A model generated the notes under the pieces. The model was not told the DNA's origin. It made no database searches and was given only the letters and a program-made list of their open reading frames with translations. DNA of 31,025 nucleotides from CALACW01 sp963627915 (GTDB lineage: Bacteria; Bacillota; Clostridia; Oscillospirales; Acutalibacteraceae): contig CAVGCY010000027.1 in NCBI GenBank assembly GCA_963627915.1, positions 1 through 31,025 of the forward strand, in the 5' to 3' direction. Below, piece by piece: positions 1 to 8,132 of the stretch. How positions within the stretch are numbered: the first letter of the stretch is position 1; every line of letters starts with the position of its first letter. Made by a program: the position numbers and the translations under genes.

Positions 1-262
1 TTACCGTAACGGCAATATGTTACACATATGTCGTTTAATTAATACAACATAATACCGATTATGTCGTCAGGTTTTGGCGGCGTTTTTTGTTGTATTTTTT
101 ACAATATCAATTTCATTTTTTCGATTAATCTTCTATGTTGGGCGCCGGTGGAGATTACATATTTCATCCGTCATTTTCATCTCTCCCGCCTCCGATTTAA
201 TTATCAAAAAAGCGGAACACAAATACAATCCCCCCTGACATTATATACCGCCAAAAAGTAAC

Positions 263-305
263 CGCCGAACCGCAGACCCCGGAAGGGTGCGATTCGGCGA
301 TTTAA
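263..305. terminator. Hairpin, possible transcript end
   Basis: CGCCGAA at 263-269 pairs with TTCGGCG at 293-299, with further inner pairing (CGC/GCG and ACCC/GGGT). On the plus strand it is followed by ATTTAATTT rather than a clean T-tract; on the minus strand TTTTT comes only after several bases. It could end a transcript in either direction, but the tail is poor on both sides. Confidence 0.35.
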
Positions 306-324
306 TTTCACACCGCGAAACACA

Positions 325-354
325 CACGCCCCCGTCCTTTCGGACAGGGGCGAT
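325..354 (-). terminator. GC-rich hairpin after the large surface protein
   Basis: An 11-base arm at 327-337 (CGCCCCCGTCC) pairs with 342-352 (GGACAGGGGCG) around a 4-base loop, with one C:A mismatch on the plus strand, which is G:T on the minus strand. It lies about 55 bases beyond the minus-strand stop at 407, so it is the likeliest terminator of that gene. The T-tract on the minus side is weak (TGTGTGTTT). Confidence 0.45.
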
Positions 355-365
355 ATTGTTTTGCC

Positions 366-391
366 AAAGACTTATTGAAAGTCTTTTTTTT
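366..391 (+). terminator. Intrinsic terminator pointing right
   Basis: AAAGACTT (366-373) and AAGTCTTT (379-386) form a perfect 8-bp stem around a 5-base loop, and a run of eight T bases follows on the plus strand. It would stop plus-strand readthrough before it enters the 3' end of the large minus-strand gene. No plus-strand gene in the window feeds it, so the source would lie left of the window. Confidence 0.5.
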
Positions 392-406
392 AATCAATCG
401 GACAGA

Positions 407-3400
407 TTATTTTCTTCCGCCGATACCGAACGAAAGGTTCTGAATAGCGGCGATAATCTTGTACCACCATGCAAGGAGTCTCTCCCAGAAGGTCATGAAC
501 TTCTCGGAAATGTTCTGCGTGGTTTCCGCAAGAATACCGGAAATACCGTCGTTGATTACGCTCTGTACGTTAGCGTCATCTCTGAGCTGGAACGGCGAAT
601 CGGCGTCAAAGTAAACGATTACGATAATCTTCGAGTTGATATCTTCATCACCCGTCTTATAAGTAACGCCTGTCGCGCCGGTAATAGCCTCAGCTCCGCT
701 CGCAGTAACTCTGTACCACTGATACTTCATGTAAGAAGTTGAACGAGTGGGAGCCCCCATGAGAACAGCCGTAAGCTGATTGCCGGAGTAGAGAGAACCG
801 CTGATGCCTACTACGAAGTCAATCTTGGCGATGTTAACCGTGAGGGTAACAGCCTTATCAACCGTCTTGTAGTTGGGGTCTGTGGGAGTAAATCTTACAA
901 CATAGTTTGTGAACGTTCCGACTGCATTGGGTATGTCTGCGCCGTTAATATACGCGAACTTACCTGCGCCGCTGCCGGTTGTAGTAAACTGAGCCTCGGA
1001 AAGAGCCGTACCGAAATCGATTGTTGCCGAGTCGGGGAATACAACGCCCATGGGATCGGCTTTCTCGATAACAACGGTAAGGTTGCCCGACTTGGGAGTT
1101 ATGCTGAGGATGTAGTTGGAAGCCTTGGAGCCTGTAAGCGTGGGCGCGGTATAGGTAACAACCTGAGTACCTGCGTTTGCGCTTGCGGCAATACCCGTTG
1201 TCGTGTTGTAGGAAAGGGCTACGTTATCTGAGCCGTACTTGCCGGATTCGATAATGAAGTTAACGGTTACGTTCTTGGTCGAATCGTACTGTCTGTCTTC
1301 CGCTGCCGCCGTAACCTTGAGAACGGCGGGAGAAACTCTCAGAACACCCTTAACGGTTGTAAACGTGTAGTTGGTTGAATTGTGCGAGTTATTGATTATA
1401 ATGTCGTATGCGCCGACCGAGCTGCCGGGAGCATAGTTTGTTGTAATAGTGTGGAAACCGCCCGCTACATTGGGGTCGTCAAGACTGTCCGTGCCGGTGA
1501 AGCCGTCAGCCGTAAGAGTGAACGAGGGAGCTTCCTTACCGTATGTTACCGCAGCGTCGTCAGCCGTGAGAATAACAAGCTTTTTGGCAACAACGACATT
1601 GATTGTAACGTCAACATCCGAATAGTTGGAGTTTGTGGAAACATACTTACCTGCATAAGCGTTTACATCACAGGTGGGAACAACGGTCATATCGCTGAAT
1701 ACGAATCCGCCGTTTGCATCAGCATAATCCGAAAGGTCAATCTGAGCAAGAGTTCTTGTCGAATTATACTCAAGTCCGGTGATTGTCGGAGCGGTTACAA
1801 CGGGAACAGCCTTTGTGATAACGGCGTTAATTTCATCCGCATTGGAGATAACAACGTTATAGTTATCCTTTGAAATACCGTTCTTATCGTACGTTACATT
1901 TGTAACCTTGTTTGTTCCGGCATTAGCCGAAGCCATAGTACCCTTACCGTTGGTAAGATATACATCGACAGCGTCCTCTCCGCTTACATAGCCGGAGATA
2001 TTCGAGAACAGGATATCAACCTCTGTGCTGCCGTTATAGGCTCTCGTCGAAGCGGTTGCCTTTACGGAAAGCGTTGCGGGATTGATAGTGCCGTCCGCAG
2101 ATTTAACAACGAGATTGTAGTTTTCCGCGTCCGCTCCGGTAAGAGCCATGCCGTAAGCCTTAACAGCCTTTGTACCTGCGTTCTTATCCGCAAACTGGAA
2201 GTAATATCCGGGAGCGAGCGAAACTACAGTTCCGTCAATCGCGCCGGTCTGAGAAACAACAGCGTTTGCCGTCAATGTTCCGTCGTATGTCTTAGCTTCG
2301 GGTGCATAGGTTACGGTATAGTCAATCTTGCTGATTGAGAACGAACCGACTTCAAGACCCGATACGGGACCGTAATACTTATCCGTATAAACGGTATCGC
2401 CGGATTTAAGCGAAGGAGCGGCGATATCAACCGTTACAACGTATGAACCTGCGTTTTTGGGAGCTTCGACGCTGCCGTTATAGTAAACGGTGATAGCTCC
2501 GACGTAACCTGCATATTCATCCTTTACAGTTACGTTCGCTGAATGGAACTGATTGTCATAAGCGCAGTCAGAGGGAACGGAAATGTTCAGCTGAGCCGCG
2601 GTTACGGGTGTAAGAGCCTGAATTACCGCCGAGGTTTCGATACTTGAAGCAGTGCCTGTGTAACCGTTATTGCCCTTAGAGGTAACGACTACCTTAATCT
2701 TTTTGCCGATATCGGCAGAGGTAACGGAATATGTTACCGAATTTGCAGTGCCTACGGCAACGTCGCCGCAGTACCACTGAATGTTATAAACAGCCGTATC
2801 ATCGGGATCCATTGAAGCAAGGGACGCAGTGAGCGTCTGACCTGCCATGGGCGAACCGGAGATAACGGGGATACCGGTAATTTCCTTTTCGTTAATTGTA
2901 AGAACTACGCTTACGTTTACGGTATTGTAGTTATCGGTATCTGCGGGAATAAATGTTGCGGTATATGACGAACCGTTCTGAGCATATGCGGGAACAGTCG
3001 ACGACTGCTGATATGCAAATGAACCGGCAACTCTATTTCCGTTAACGGGGTTGAGAACAGTTTCACCCGTAAATACTGCGTCTGCAAGAGACTGAGTATA
3101 AACGATTGAAGCCGAGGGAGCAACCGTTACGCTCGGGGTTGCCTTGAAAACGGTAACCTTACCGTTTGCTCCCGCGAACGTGTAGTTCTTTGCAGTAAGT
3201 TCGCCTACGACAGCCGTCGAGGTGTACTCGTTAACGGGTCTGTTCTGAGCGTAGGTCGTTGTATAAGTGATTGTTCCCGTAATAACGACAGTCGAAATGG
3301 TGTCGCCTGCAACGAAGCCCGAATACGTGCTTGTAAACGAGGGAACGGGCGAACCGTAAACAACAGCCTGATCGTCGGGAGTTACGGTAAGTACAGCCTT

Positions 3401-6400
3401 ATTTACTGTAAGAGCGCCGTTATTTACCGTTATTTCATAATTATCGGAAGAGCCTGCATTGCACGAAATTACATAAGTTCCAGCGTCCGCGCCTACATAG
3501 TAATTTTCAACATTTACCATGGGTTCGGGTGAAAGAACAGTGTAATTGTCGTCGCCGTAGAAGCCGTCAAACGTTAAATCGTTAACGGTGTATACGGGGA
3601 TTGCGTCACCGTAAGTAATTTCGTCGTTTGCAACGTTTACGGTAAGAGCGCGTTTGCCGATTGTGAGAGTGCTGTCAACATACTTAAACGAGTAGTTGTC
3701 GGAAGCATAAGTACCGCTGATATCGATAGGATAAGAGCCGGTCTTTGCGCCCTGTGTATATGTTGTTGTCGCCGAAGCCTGACCCGTGGTAGCTACGCTG
3801 TCAAACGAATCCGTACCCGTCCAGCCGGTCATTGTAATCTGGCTCGTGATAGCGGGGATGGGATCGCCGTACTTTGCGCTCAGCTCAGGTACGGTAACGG
3901 TAATCTCTTTCTTTGCAACAGCGATTGATATATCGGATTCAACCGTGTTGTAGTTTACCGTGTCGTTGGGAGTAAATACCGCCGTATATGCGCCTTTGTT
4001 AACAACGGGAACCTCTGCGGGAGTTTTCCATGTCCACGTACCGTCAACTCCGAGAGTACCGTCAAACGAAGCAACGGCAGAGCCTGAGGGAACTGCGGAA
4101 TCATTAAGATTTGCGGCAGAGTTGTATGTTAACTTATCGGGAGTCGAAACAGCCGATTTGACAACGGGAGTCGACTTTGTAATATTAACGGTTAAGCTGT
4201 CCTTATTGGCGATAACCGCCTTATAGGAAGAAGCCCTTGCGCCTGCAAGCGTTATTGTGGAATCGTCAACGGTGACGTTCTTTGCGCTGCCTGCATTTGC
4301 GTCGGTTGTATTGCCTTTAACTGCGCTCGTTACGTTAATCTCGTCAGTGCCGACAAGACCCGACGCATACGTAAGAGTAATATCAACTACGGTTGTGCCG
4401 TTATACTCTCTGTCAGCCGCGGTCGCGGTATAGCTTAATACCTTAGGCTCAACGGTGAGCGTTGCGGTTGAAGAGTTAACCGTAAATGTATTGTTCGTAT
4501 CGGACGAGCCGCCGAACGAAGCGATACGCATATCATACGTGCCTGCGGGGAGATATCCGTTGCCGACGAGTACGGCATAGGAAATCCACTGCGAGTTATA
4601 GCTTATCTCAAACTGAGAAGCGTTGAGCCATCCGGCAGTCTTATTAGTGTCGTTCTCGGCAAGGTTTGTATAAGCAATCGAAGCCTTTGAAAGATCCGCA
4701 TCGCCGTATGTAATCGTAAGATTTTCCGCATTGGCGGTAACCGCTCTCTTTGCAACAATAATCGTTACGTCCTGACTTACGAGGTCGTAGTTCTTCTCTG
4801 CGCTCGTGCCGGGAGTCCATGTGACGGTAATTGCAAATCCTTCCGTAGCGTCGGGATATTTATTTCCATCGATGCTTGTGATAGAGAACGTACCGAGAGG
4901 AATCTCTCCGTTAACGCCCGTTGCGGTGAGCGACGAAAGGTCTACGATATCGATATATCTCTGACCGTACGTTCCTCTGTATGTGAGGTTTGAGGGGAAT
5001 CCGCCGAGAGTAACCTTAGCTCTGTTTATCGTAAGGTCAAACGTATACGTTCCGCCGAGTCTGTTCATTGCGCCCGAAATTCTGATATCAACGTCGGAGT
5101 CAACGATTACCTGAACCTTATAAGTACCCGCGTCCTTGGGAAGTCCGTCATTGGGATAAGTCGTTCCGCCGTCCGTCGAGTATTTATACGAAACGTTGAT
5201 ACCCGAGCCTGAGCCGGTGATGTTGTATCCTCTCGAAACTCCGGACTGCGCATTTGTGATAACGGTATCGTCGGCGGTATTACCGTTGTTGTTGACGGTG
5301 ATATCCGTATCCGCGCCCATGTCGATGATGCCGAAGTTAAAATCCGTTCCGGGAACTACTGCCTTGCCGGTATAGTCAACCGTTACGGAAGAACCGGTGG
5401 AATCCTTTGTAACCGGATTGCCGGCAGAAGAAACGGCGATACGAATAGAGGCGGGGCTCTTTTCTACGTAGTTAAAATAGATAACGAGAACCTTGCCCGA
5501 ACCGATGGCGGCCGAATTGTTAATGCCGGAGGAAAGCTGATACATGCCCGATCCCGTTGCGTTCCAGTTGGAAACCGTCGAAAGGCTTCTGCGGCAGAAG
5601 TCCGCAACCGCGGGAGTCTCGTATGTGATACTCGACCAGTCGTAGAATGCGGTGTTCTTTGACGCGCCGCCGGATTTGTAAAGATAGTTTGTACCGGCGT
5701 CATACGTTGCGCCGCAAAGAGCGTCCTGCCCGCTTGCGTTTTTAATGAAACCCTGATAGTTTACATTCGCATAATCGCCCGCGCCGTTGTTGTTATAACT
5801 TATATTAACAGCCTGAAGGTTGGCGGCGGTAATGGAATTTTTATAGTATCTGTACATTATAACGTACTGACCGCCGGTCTGGCTGGGAGCGCCGTTCGTA
5901 AAGTACGCGATATTCTCCGTAGTATCCTTGCCGCTCGTCTGCTGATACTTACGATAATCGGAATATGTCGTAAGATTAAAAGCATATGTATCTCCGGTGT
6001 TATTCGCGGAATACGCATTATACGGATAGTATTTGTACGAGGTCGGCAGGTCGCCGATATTGCCCGCAGTCGAATTGAACCATCTTGAACCGGCTTGAAC
6101 CTCCTCGGTCTGATCCGCACTCGCGGCAGGCTGCATATTCGGAATACCTGCGATAGGCACGCCCAGTCTCTGAAGATTTTTACAAGCATCCGCCATTTTA
6201 ACGGTATAATGAAGGTCAAGTCCCTCATCTACCGTACCGGGGATATTTATCTGAACTCCATTTGCGCCCTTCCACGAAGAGGTAATATTACATCCGGGAC
6301 CTACATGAGGATAGTTGCTGCCCTCATAGAGAAGACCTACGGAAAACTGGTACGAAGCTCCGTTTTTCCAGCAGTCGTAGTCTTTAGTAGACATCCAGTT

Positions 6401-7285
6401 TGTGGTTGATGTGTTAATATTGGCGACGCCGGATACAGTAACGTTATTCGAGAATACTCCGACGGCGATTTGCCACATCTGATTGGCTTCCTTACAGCTG
6501 CTCGTCGAGTTACCTGCACCGGACATAGCCTCGGTTCTGATATTACCGCCGAGAACGTTAACCGTACCGCCGTAAATACCGTAACCTGTAGCTACATGAT
6601 ACGAGTTGGCATAACCGCCGGCCTGAGCCATCGCGAGAACGCCGCATTTAATCGTACCGGAGGTATTTACCGTTCCGCTGTTTCTGATTCCGAAAGAGTA
6701 AACGAACAGATCTGCATACTTTGATGTCGATAACCATCCTGTACCGTCCTCTGTCATTGTAACGGTCATGTCGCACTCAACCGTGACGCCCGCGCCTATG
6801 TTAAGAGTTCCGTTATTTAAGATAGCGGCTCCTTTAGCCATAATGTTATCCTTATTATCGGAAATCTTATAGTTATAGTCCGCGGCAATCACCTTAAACG
6901 TACCGGTACCGGTCATGTTAAGAGTACCGTTATTCGTAATCAATCCGTAATAAGTGGTGTTATGCGAAGCATAGTTCTCCGTACAGATGTCAATCGAATT
7001 TGCATGAATATGACTAAGCTTGATATAATGATTATTCATATTAAGATTGACAGTACAGTTAGCCGGAATGGTCGGCAGTTTAGCCGTCGCGTTTACGTCC
7101 GCGCCGAGCGTAATATTATAAGTATTGCCCGCAACGAACGACGATGGGAAAGAAGTAAGATTATAATCCTGCGCCGACGCATTAAACGTGTTTTCCGGCA
7201 TGATAAGAATCATCGAGCAAACAGTCATGCAGAAGACAAGCAGATACATAATCGACTTCTTAAAAATTGACTTTGCTTTTGTCAT
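407..7285 (-). CDS. Giant secreted surface protein with MBG/YDG and Ig-like repeats
   Basis: This 2292-residue protein starts with a signal peptide (basic MTKAKSIFKK, hydrophobic core about 12-29, likely cleavage after ASA near 36-38). Residues about 45-300 have N/G/T-rich short strands (ITNNGTLNMTG, ILNNGTLNIG, IRNSGTVNTSG) typical of beta-helix, adhesin-like segments. From about 640 come repeated small beta domains. YGD-type (MBG) starts lie near 859, 1139, 1225, 1310 and 1915; YDG/YNG-type starts lie near 961, 1667, 1750 and 2000. Two Ig-like modules with IQWY/YQWY cores lie near 1477-1540 and 2163-2225. The extreme C-terminus (2266-2292) is aromatic and amphipathic, with no LPXTG and no dockerin. 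The start is fixed by GGGAGGTT about 7 bases upstream. Most likely an adhesin or surface-layer component; the ligand is unknown. Confidence 0.9.
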   Translation of the reverse strand: MTKAKSIFKKSIMYLLVFCMTVCSMILIMPENTFNASAQDYNLTSFPSSFVAGNTYNITLGADVNATAKLPTIPANCTVNLNMNNHYIKLSHIHANSIDICTENYASHNTTYYGLITNNGTLNMTGTGTFKVIAADYNYKISDNKDNIMAKGAAILNNGTLNIGAGVTVECDMTVTMTEDGTGWLSTSKYADLFVYSFGIRNSGTVNTSGTIKCGVLAMAQAGGYANSYHVATGYGIYGGTVNVLGGNIRTEAMSGAGNSTSSCKEANQMWQIAVGVFSNNVTVSGVANINTSTTNWMSTKDYDCWKNGASYQFSVGLLYEGSNYPHVGPGCNITSSWKGANGVQINIPGTVDEGLDLHYTVKMADACKNLQRLGVPIAGIPNMQPAASADQTEEVQAGSRWFNSTAGNIGDLPTSYKYYPYNAYSANNTGDTYAFNLTTYSDYRKYQQTSGKDTTENIAYFTNGAPSQTGGQYVIMYRYYKNSITAANLQAVNISYNNNGAGDYANVNYQGFIKNASGQDALCGATYDAGTNYLYKSGGASKNTAFYDWSSITYETPAVADFCRRSLSTVSNWNATGSGMYQLSSGINNSAAIGSGKVLVIYFNYVEKSPASIRIAVSSAGNPVTKDSTGSSVTVDYTGKAVVPGTDFNFGIIDMGADTDITVNNNGNTADDTVITNAQSGVSRGYNITGSGSGINVSYKYSTDGGTTYPNDGLPKDAGTYKVQVIVDSDVDIRISGAMNRLGGTYTFDLTINRAKVTLGGFPSNLTYRGTYGQRYIDIVDLSSLTATGVNGEIPLGTFSITSIDGNKYPDATEGFAITVTWTPGTSAEKNYDLVSQDVTIIVAKRAVTANAENLTITYGDADLSKASIAYTNLAENDTNKTAGWLNASQFEISYNSQWISYAVLVGNGYLPAGTYDMRIASFGGSSDTNNTFTVNSSTATLTVEPKVLSYTATAADREYNGTTVVDITLTYASGLVGTDEINVTSAVKGNTTDANAGSAKNVTVDDSTITLAGARASSYKAVIANKDSLTVNITKSTPVVKSAVSTPDKLTYNSAANLNDSAVPSGSAVASFDGTLGVDGTWTWKTPAEVPVVNKGAYTAVFTPNDTVNYNTVESDISIAVAKKEITVTVPELSAKYGDPIPAITSQITMTGWTGTDSFDSVATTGQASATTTYTQGAKTGSYPIDISGTYASDNYSFKYVDSTLTIGKRALTVNVANDEITYGDAIPVYTVNDLTFDGFYGDDNYTVLSPEPMVNVENYYVGADAGTYVISCNAGSSDNYEITVNNGALTVNKAVLTVTPDDQAVVYGSPVPSFTSTYSGFVAGDTISTVVITGTITYTTTYAQNRPVNEYTSTAVVGELTAKNYTFAGANGKVTVFKATPSVTVAPSASIVYTQSLADAVFTGETVLNPVNGNRVAGSFAYQQSSTVPAYAQNGSSYTATFIPADTDNYNTVNVSVVLTINEKEITGIPVISGSPMAGQTLTASLASMDPDDTAVYNIQWYCGDVAVGTANSVTYSVTSADIGKKIKVVVTSKGNNGYTGTASSIETSAVIQALTPVTAAQLNISVPSDCAYDNQFHSANVTVKDEYAGYVGAITVYYNGSVEAPKNAGSYVVTVDIAAPSLKSGDTVYTDKYYGPVSGLEVGSFSISKIDYTVTYAPEAKTYDGTLTANAVVSQTGAIDGTVVSLAPGYYFQFADKNAGTKAVKAYGMALTGADAENYNLVVKSADGTINPATLSVKATASTRAYNGSTEVDILFSNISGYVSGEDAVDVYLTNGKGTMASANAGTNKVTNVTYDKNGISKDNYNVVISNADEINAVITKAVPVVTAPTITGLEYNSTRTLAQIDLSDYADANGGFVFSDMTVVPTCDVNAYAGKYVSTNSNYSDVDVTINVVVAKKLVILTADDAAVTYGKEAPSFTLTADGFTGTDSLDDPNVAGGFHTITTNYAPGSSVGAYDIIINNSHNSTNYTFTTVKGVLRVSPAVLKVTAAAEDRQYDSTKNVTVNFIIESGKYGSDNVALSYNTTTGIAASANAGTQVVTYTAPTLTGSKASNYILSITPKSGNLTVVIEKADPMGVVFPDSATIDFGTALSEAQFTTTGSGAGKFAYINGADIPNAVGTFTNYVVRFTPTDPNYKTVDKAVTLTVNIAKIDFVVGISGSLYSGNQLTAVLMGAPTRSTSYMKYQWYRVTASGAEAITGATGVTYKTGDEDINSKIIVIVYFDADSPFQLRDDANVQSVINDGISGILAETTQNISEKFMTFWERLLAWWYKIIAAIQNLSFGIGGRK

Positions 7286-7542
7286 AATTTAACCTCCCTG
7301 ATAGAGTGTGTGCGAAAATCCGTCTTCCCCGGTTTCGCGTCTTTTGTGCGTTTCGGTGAGATGACAGTGCTTCGAGATCCGCGCTTTTCCGTTCCGTTAA
7401 GCCGAATTAACTCAGCCGCCGCTTATAGCCCCTGACCTGACCGCCACAGCCGGGAACAAATGAAAACCGCGCACCGAAAGCCCGAGTGCCCGATGCGCGG
7501 AGAATGACCTCTTTGCACCTCTGACACCGAATACACCGATAC
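7286..7542 (-). promoter_or_regulatory. Long GC-rich structured leader of the giant surface gene
   Basis: From the predicted transcription start (about 7542) to the ATG at 7285 is roughly 255 bases, far longer than the other leaders inferred here, and distinctly GC-rich against AT-rich flanks. CCGCGCA at 7467-7473 pairs perfectly with TGCGCGG at 7494-7500, and several weaker pairings follow (for example TAAGC with GCTTA on the minus strand). The region ends in the strong ribosome binding site. I could not match it to a riboswitch consensus I know; in particular the conserved core of the c-di-GMP-I class is not apparent. An open frame covers part of it but has no ribosome binding site, so I treat it as non-coding. 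Confidence 0.45.
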
Positions 7543-7548
7543 ATTTTT

Positions 7549-7577
7549 ATTATATATATACGGCGGCACAATGTCAA
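7549..7577 (-). promoter_or_regulatory. Perfect-consensus sigma-A promoter for the giant surface gene
   Basis: On the minus strand, TTGACA (7572-7577) is followed after exactly 17 bases by TATAAT (7549-7554), matching the housekeeping consensus at all 12 positions. This predicts strong transcription starting near 7542. Confidence 0.8.
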
Positions 7578-7866
7578 TAGTGCGGAAAATATGTTTATTA
7601 TATTTCTGTGTTTTTTACAAAATCGCCTGCTTTTTTTTGTGCAAAACAAAAAAACAGACAAGCTTAAAAAACTCCTTTCAAAGGGTGTTATATTCCGTTA
7701 AGGAAAAATTTAATAGAAATCATAAACAGTAAACAGTCACAATGATATAATCTGTCTATAATAATAAAATTTTATTACATAACATAAAATGCAGACATGA
7801 CCGTATTTTGACGCTTTCTAAGTGAAATTTAACCGGCGTTGTACTTATATAAATCCGGGAATCTTC

Positions 7867-7907
7867 ATCTGTGTTTATTATTCGCATTAAGAATAATAAA
7901 CACAGAT
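7867..7907. repeat. 17-bp perfect inverted repeat
   Basis: ATCTGTGTTTATTATTC (7867-7883) is perfectly complementary to 7891-7907, separated by the 7-base loop GCATTAA. The stem is AT-rich and no T-tract follows on either strand, so it is not a standard terminator. The right arm also contributes to a smaller overlapping palindrome, CAGAT-acac-ATCTG (7903-7916), so two mutually exclusive hairpins are possible in RNA. Confidence 0.8.
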
Positions 7908-7964
7908 ACACATCTGATTTTCCGGCACGGATTCATTTATTCCGGGTATTTTTTTGCGAAAATT

Positions 7965-7985
7965 TGTAAAGTATGCGCCTTTACA
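7965..7985. repeat. TGTAAAG/CTTTACA palindrome, copy 1
   Basis: TGTAAAG (7965-7971) and CTTTACA (7979-7985) are perfect inverted arms around a 7-base spacer. The same arms recur, extended by one or two bases on each side, at 8080-8102. Confidence 0.6.
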
Positions 7986-8052
7986 TTCCGGCAGTATAAG
8001 AAGCCCGTTTTATCAAGCGCGTCAACGGATGATGGCACTTGCCGAGCGAAGT

Positions 8053-8075
8053 AAAAAACGCGTCAACAAACGTCG
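8053..8075 (-). terminator. Weak terminator candidate after the metallophosphoesterase
   Basis: On the minus strand a short stem (CG-a-CGT paired with ACGCG) is followed at once by TTTTTT. The stem is only about five pairs with a bulge, so this is a tentative transcript end for the operon whose last stop codon is at 8133. Confidence 0.3.
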
Positions 8076-8079
8076 ATTT

Positions 8080-8102
8080 TTGTAAAGCCGAAAGCTTTAC
8101 AA
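8080..8102. repeat. TTGTAAAGC/GCTTTACAA palindrome, copy 2
   Basis: TTGTAAAGC (8080-8088) and GCTTTACAA (8094-8102) are perfect 9-base inverted arms with loop CGAAA. It begins about 30 bases past the stop of the metallophosphoesterase. There is no T-tract on the correct side for either strand, so it may be an RNA 3'-end stem or a protein-binding site rather than an intrinsic terminator. Confidence 0.6.
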
Positions 8103-8132
8103 TATGATATCGGGAATTTTTACCGTTTTCTG

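Larger units (their letters stand above)
1..406. other. Gene-free left edge with three hairpins
   Basis: I see no convincing gene here: the open frames lack ribosome binding sites and their translations look random. A short perfect hairpin, CATAAT-accg-ATTATG, lies at 48-63. Further hairpins at 263-299, 327-352 and 366-386 crowd into the 140 bases beyond the stop codon of the large minus-strand surface protein. The region is best read as a transcript-end zone between that gene and whatever lies left of the window. Confidence 0.6.
7578..8132. other. Non-coding AT-rich stretch with several inverted repeats
   Basis: About 550 bases between the promoter of the giant gene and the stop of the metallophosphoesterase hold no supported gene. 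The region contains a 17-bp perfect inverted repeat (7867-7907), two palindromes sharing TGTAAAG/CTTTACA (7965-7985 and 8080-8102), and two copies of CGCGTCAAC about 43 bases apart near 8017 and 8060. It is otherwise AT-rich and featureless. Confidence 0.6.

Noticed and set aside
287..742. Plus-strand open frame overlapping the 3' end of the giant gene
   Set aside because: It lies mostly antisense to the giant gene and has no ribosome binding site; the beta-domain pattern is on the other strand.
407..4900. Repeated words suggesting a CRISPR array or satellite
   Set aside because: The repetition comes from MBG/YDG protein domains at irregular spacing, without short identical repeats and unique spacers.
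7286..7542. c-di-GMP-I or cobalamin riboswitch in the giant gene's leader
   Set aside because: I could not find the conserved core sequence of either class, so only an unclassified structured leader is claimed.
7407..7661. 84-residue minus-strand open frame across the leader and promoter
   Set aside because: It runs through the perfect-consensus promoter, has no ribosome binding site and its translation looks random.
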